Part shown: piece by piece, positions 5,566-5,817 of the stretch
How positions within the stretch are numbered: position 1 is the first letter of the stretch
How the letters are laid out: every line of letters starts with the position of its first letter
Made by a program: the position numbers and the translations under genes
DNA from: Chroococcidiopsidaceae cyanobacterium CP_BM_RX_35
Lineage (GTDB): Bacteria > Cyanobacteriota > Cyanobacteriia > Cyanobacteriales > Chroococcidiopsidaceae
NCBI GenBank assembly: GCA_019242465.1
Contig: JAFAVL010000444.1
Coordinates: 1 to 5,817 of the forward strand
Reading direction: 5' to 3'
Length of the DNA stretch: 5,817 bases
The notes under the pieces: model-generated
Seen by the model: only the letters and a program-made list of their open reading frames with translations
Told to the model about the DNA's origin: nothing
The model's database searches: none

Positions 5566-5598
5566 CTACCTAGACACACACCTAGACTTAACCTTGAC

Positions 5599-5817
5599 AT
5601 GGCGAACACAGGGCACAACAAAAAGCTAGCCTCCTTTAACTGTGACTCCAAGCTGTGGGAAGAGTTCATGCGTCGGTGTCAGGAGCAGGGGACGACGGCG
5701 ACCGCCACACTCACCCGATTTATCGAAGCTTTACCCCGAGTTGAGCTGTGGACTTGTCAACAAGGAAATAATCTCTTTTTATTGAACAACATTTACCTAG
5801 AATCATTATTCAATAAG
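5599..5817 (+). CDS. ribbon-helix-helix DNA-binding protein, 3' end beyond window
   Basis: 73 codons from ATG 5599, still open at the window edge. Seen: a strand-like KLASFNCDS (9-17), a helix LWEEFMRRCQEQG (19-31), then TTATATLTRFIEAL (32-45) opening a second helix, which is the ribbon-helix-helix pattern; the turn and helix resemble small CopG/Arc-type proteins common in cyanobacteria, often linked to plasmids or replication and copy control. It is not close to the parA partner at 4172. The frame is open back to 5518, and TTG 5536 could add 21 residues (TPEQLEFYSLP...), but no convincing Shine-Dalgarno site was found for either start; ATG is chosen because the fold begins soon after it. It probably acts as a dimeric DNA-binding regulator; the target is unknown. 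Confidence 0.6.
   Translation, partial: MANTGHNKKLASFNCDSKLWEEFMRRCQEQGTTATATLTRFIEALPRVELWTCQQGNNLFLLNNIYLESLFNK

Noticed and set aside
1..5817. CRISPR array, tRNA or rRNA genes, insertion sequence
   Set aside because: No regularly spaced repeats, no cloverleaf-like segments and no transposase or terminal inverted repeats were seen.

Overview
The window looks cyanobacterial. This is inferred from the protein families (a large exported DUF5117/DUF4953-type zinc metalloprotease, a short ParA with a ribbon-helix-helix partner, and a small 'TTATATLT..FIE' ribbon-helix-helix protein of a kind common in cyanobacteria), from roughly 50% GC genes with AT-richer spacers, and from a cyanobacterial-style tandem heptamer. 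The genus cannot be named, and the cyanobacterial palindrome GCGATCGC was not seen. All genes found read on the + strand.

Layout. (1) 1-63: a short leader with a small dyad. (2) 64-2955: an exported metzincin-like zinc metalloprotease of 963 aa. (3) 2956-3587: a 632-bp spacer without a large gene. It holds several dyads and inverted repeats, a possible 47-aa ORF, and, next to parA, a cluster of inverted and direct repeats with a weak promoter. (4) 3588-5345: a compact four-gene cluster. It has a short ParA ATPase, an overlapping (ATGA) small protein with an AT-hook-like segment and a ribbon-helix-helix fold, a GNAT acetyltransferase, and a 55-aa charged helical protein. (5) 5346-5598: a non-coding stretch with a tandem heptamer, a short hairpin and what looks like the frameshifted remains of a second parA N-terminus. 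(6) 5599 to the end: a second, unrelated ribbon-helix-helix protein, open at the window edge.

How it fits together. ParA plus the ribbon-helix-helix protein reads as a type Ib (ParF/ParG-like) DNA partition module. The repeats just upstream of parA are the natural candidates for its centromere and autoregulatory operator. The acetyltransferase and the 55-aa protein follow in the same direction with good Shine-Dalgarno sites and no terminator between, so they probably share the transcript, which is an unusual cargo for a partition operon. No replication initiator, integrase or transposase is visible, so plasmid versus integrated plasmid-derived island cannot be settled from this window.
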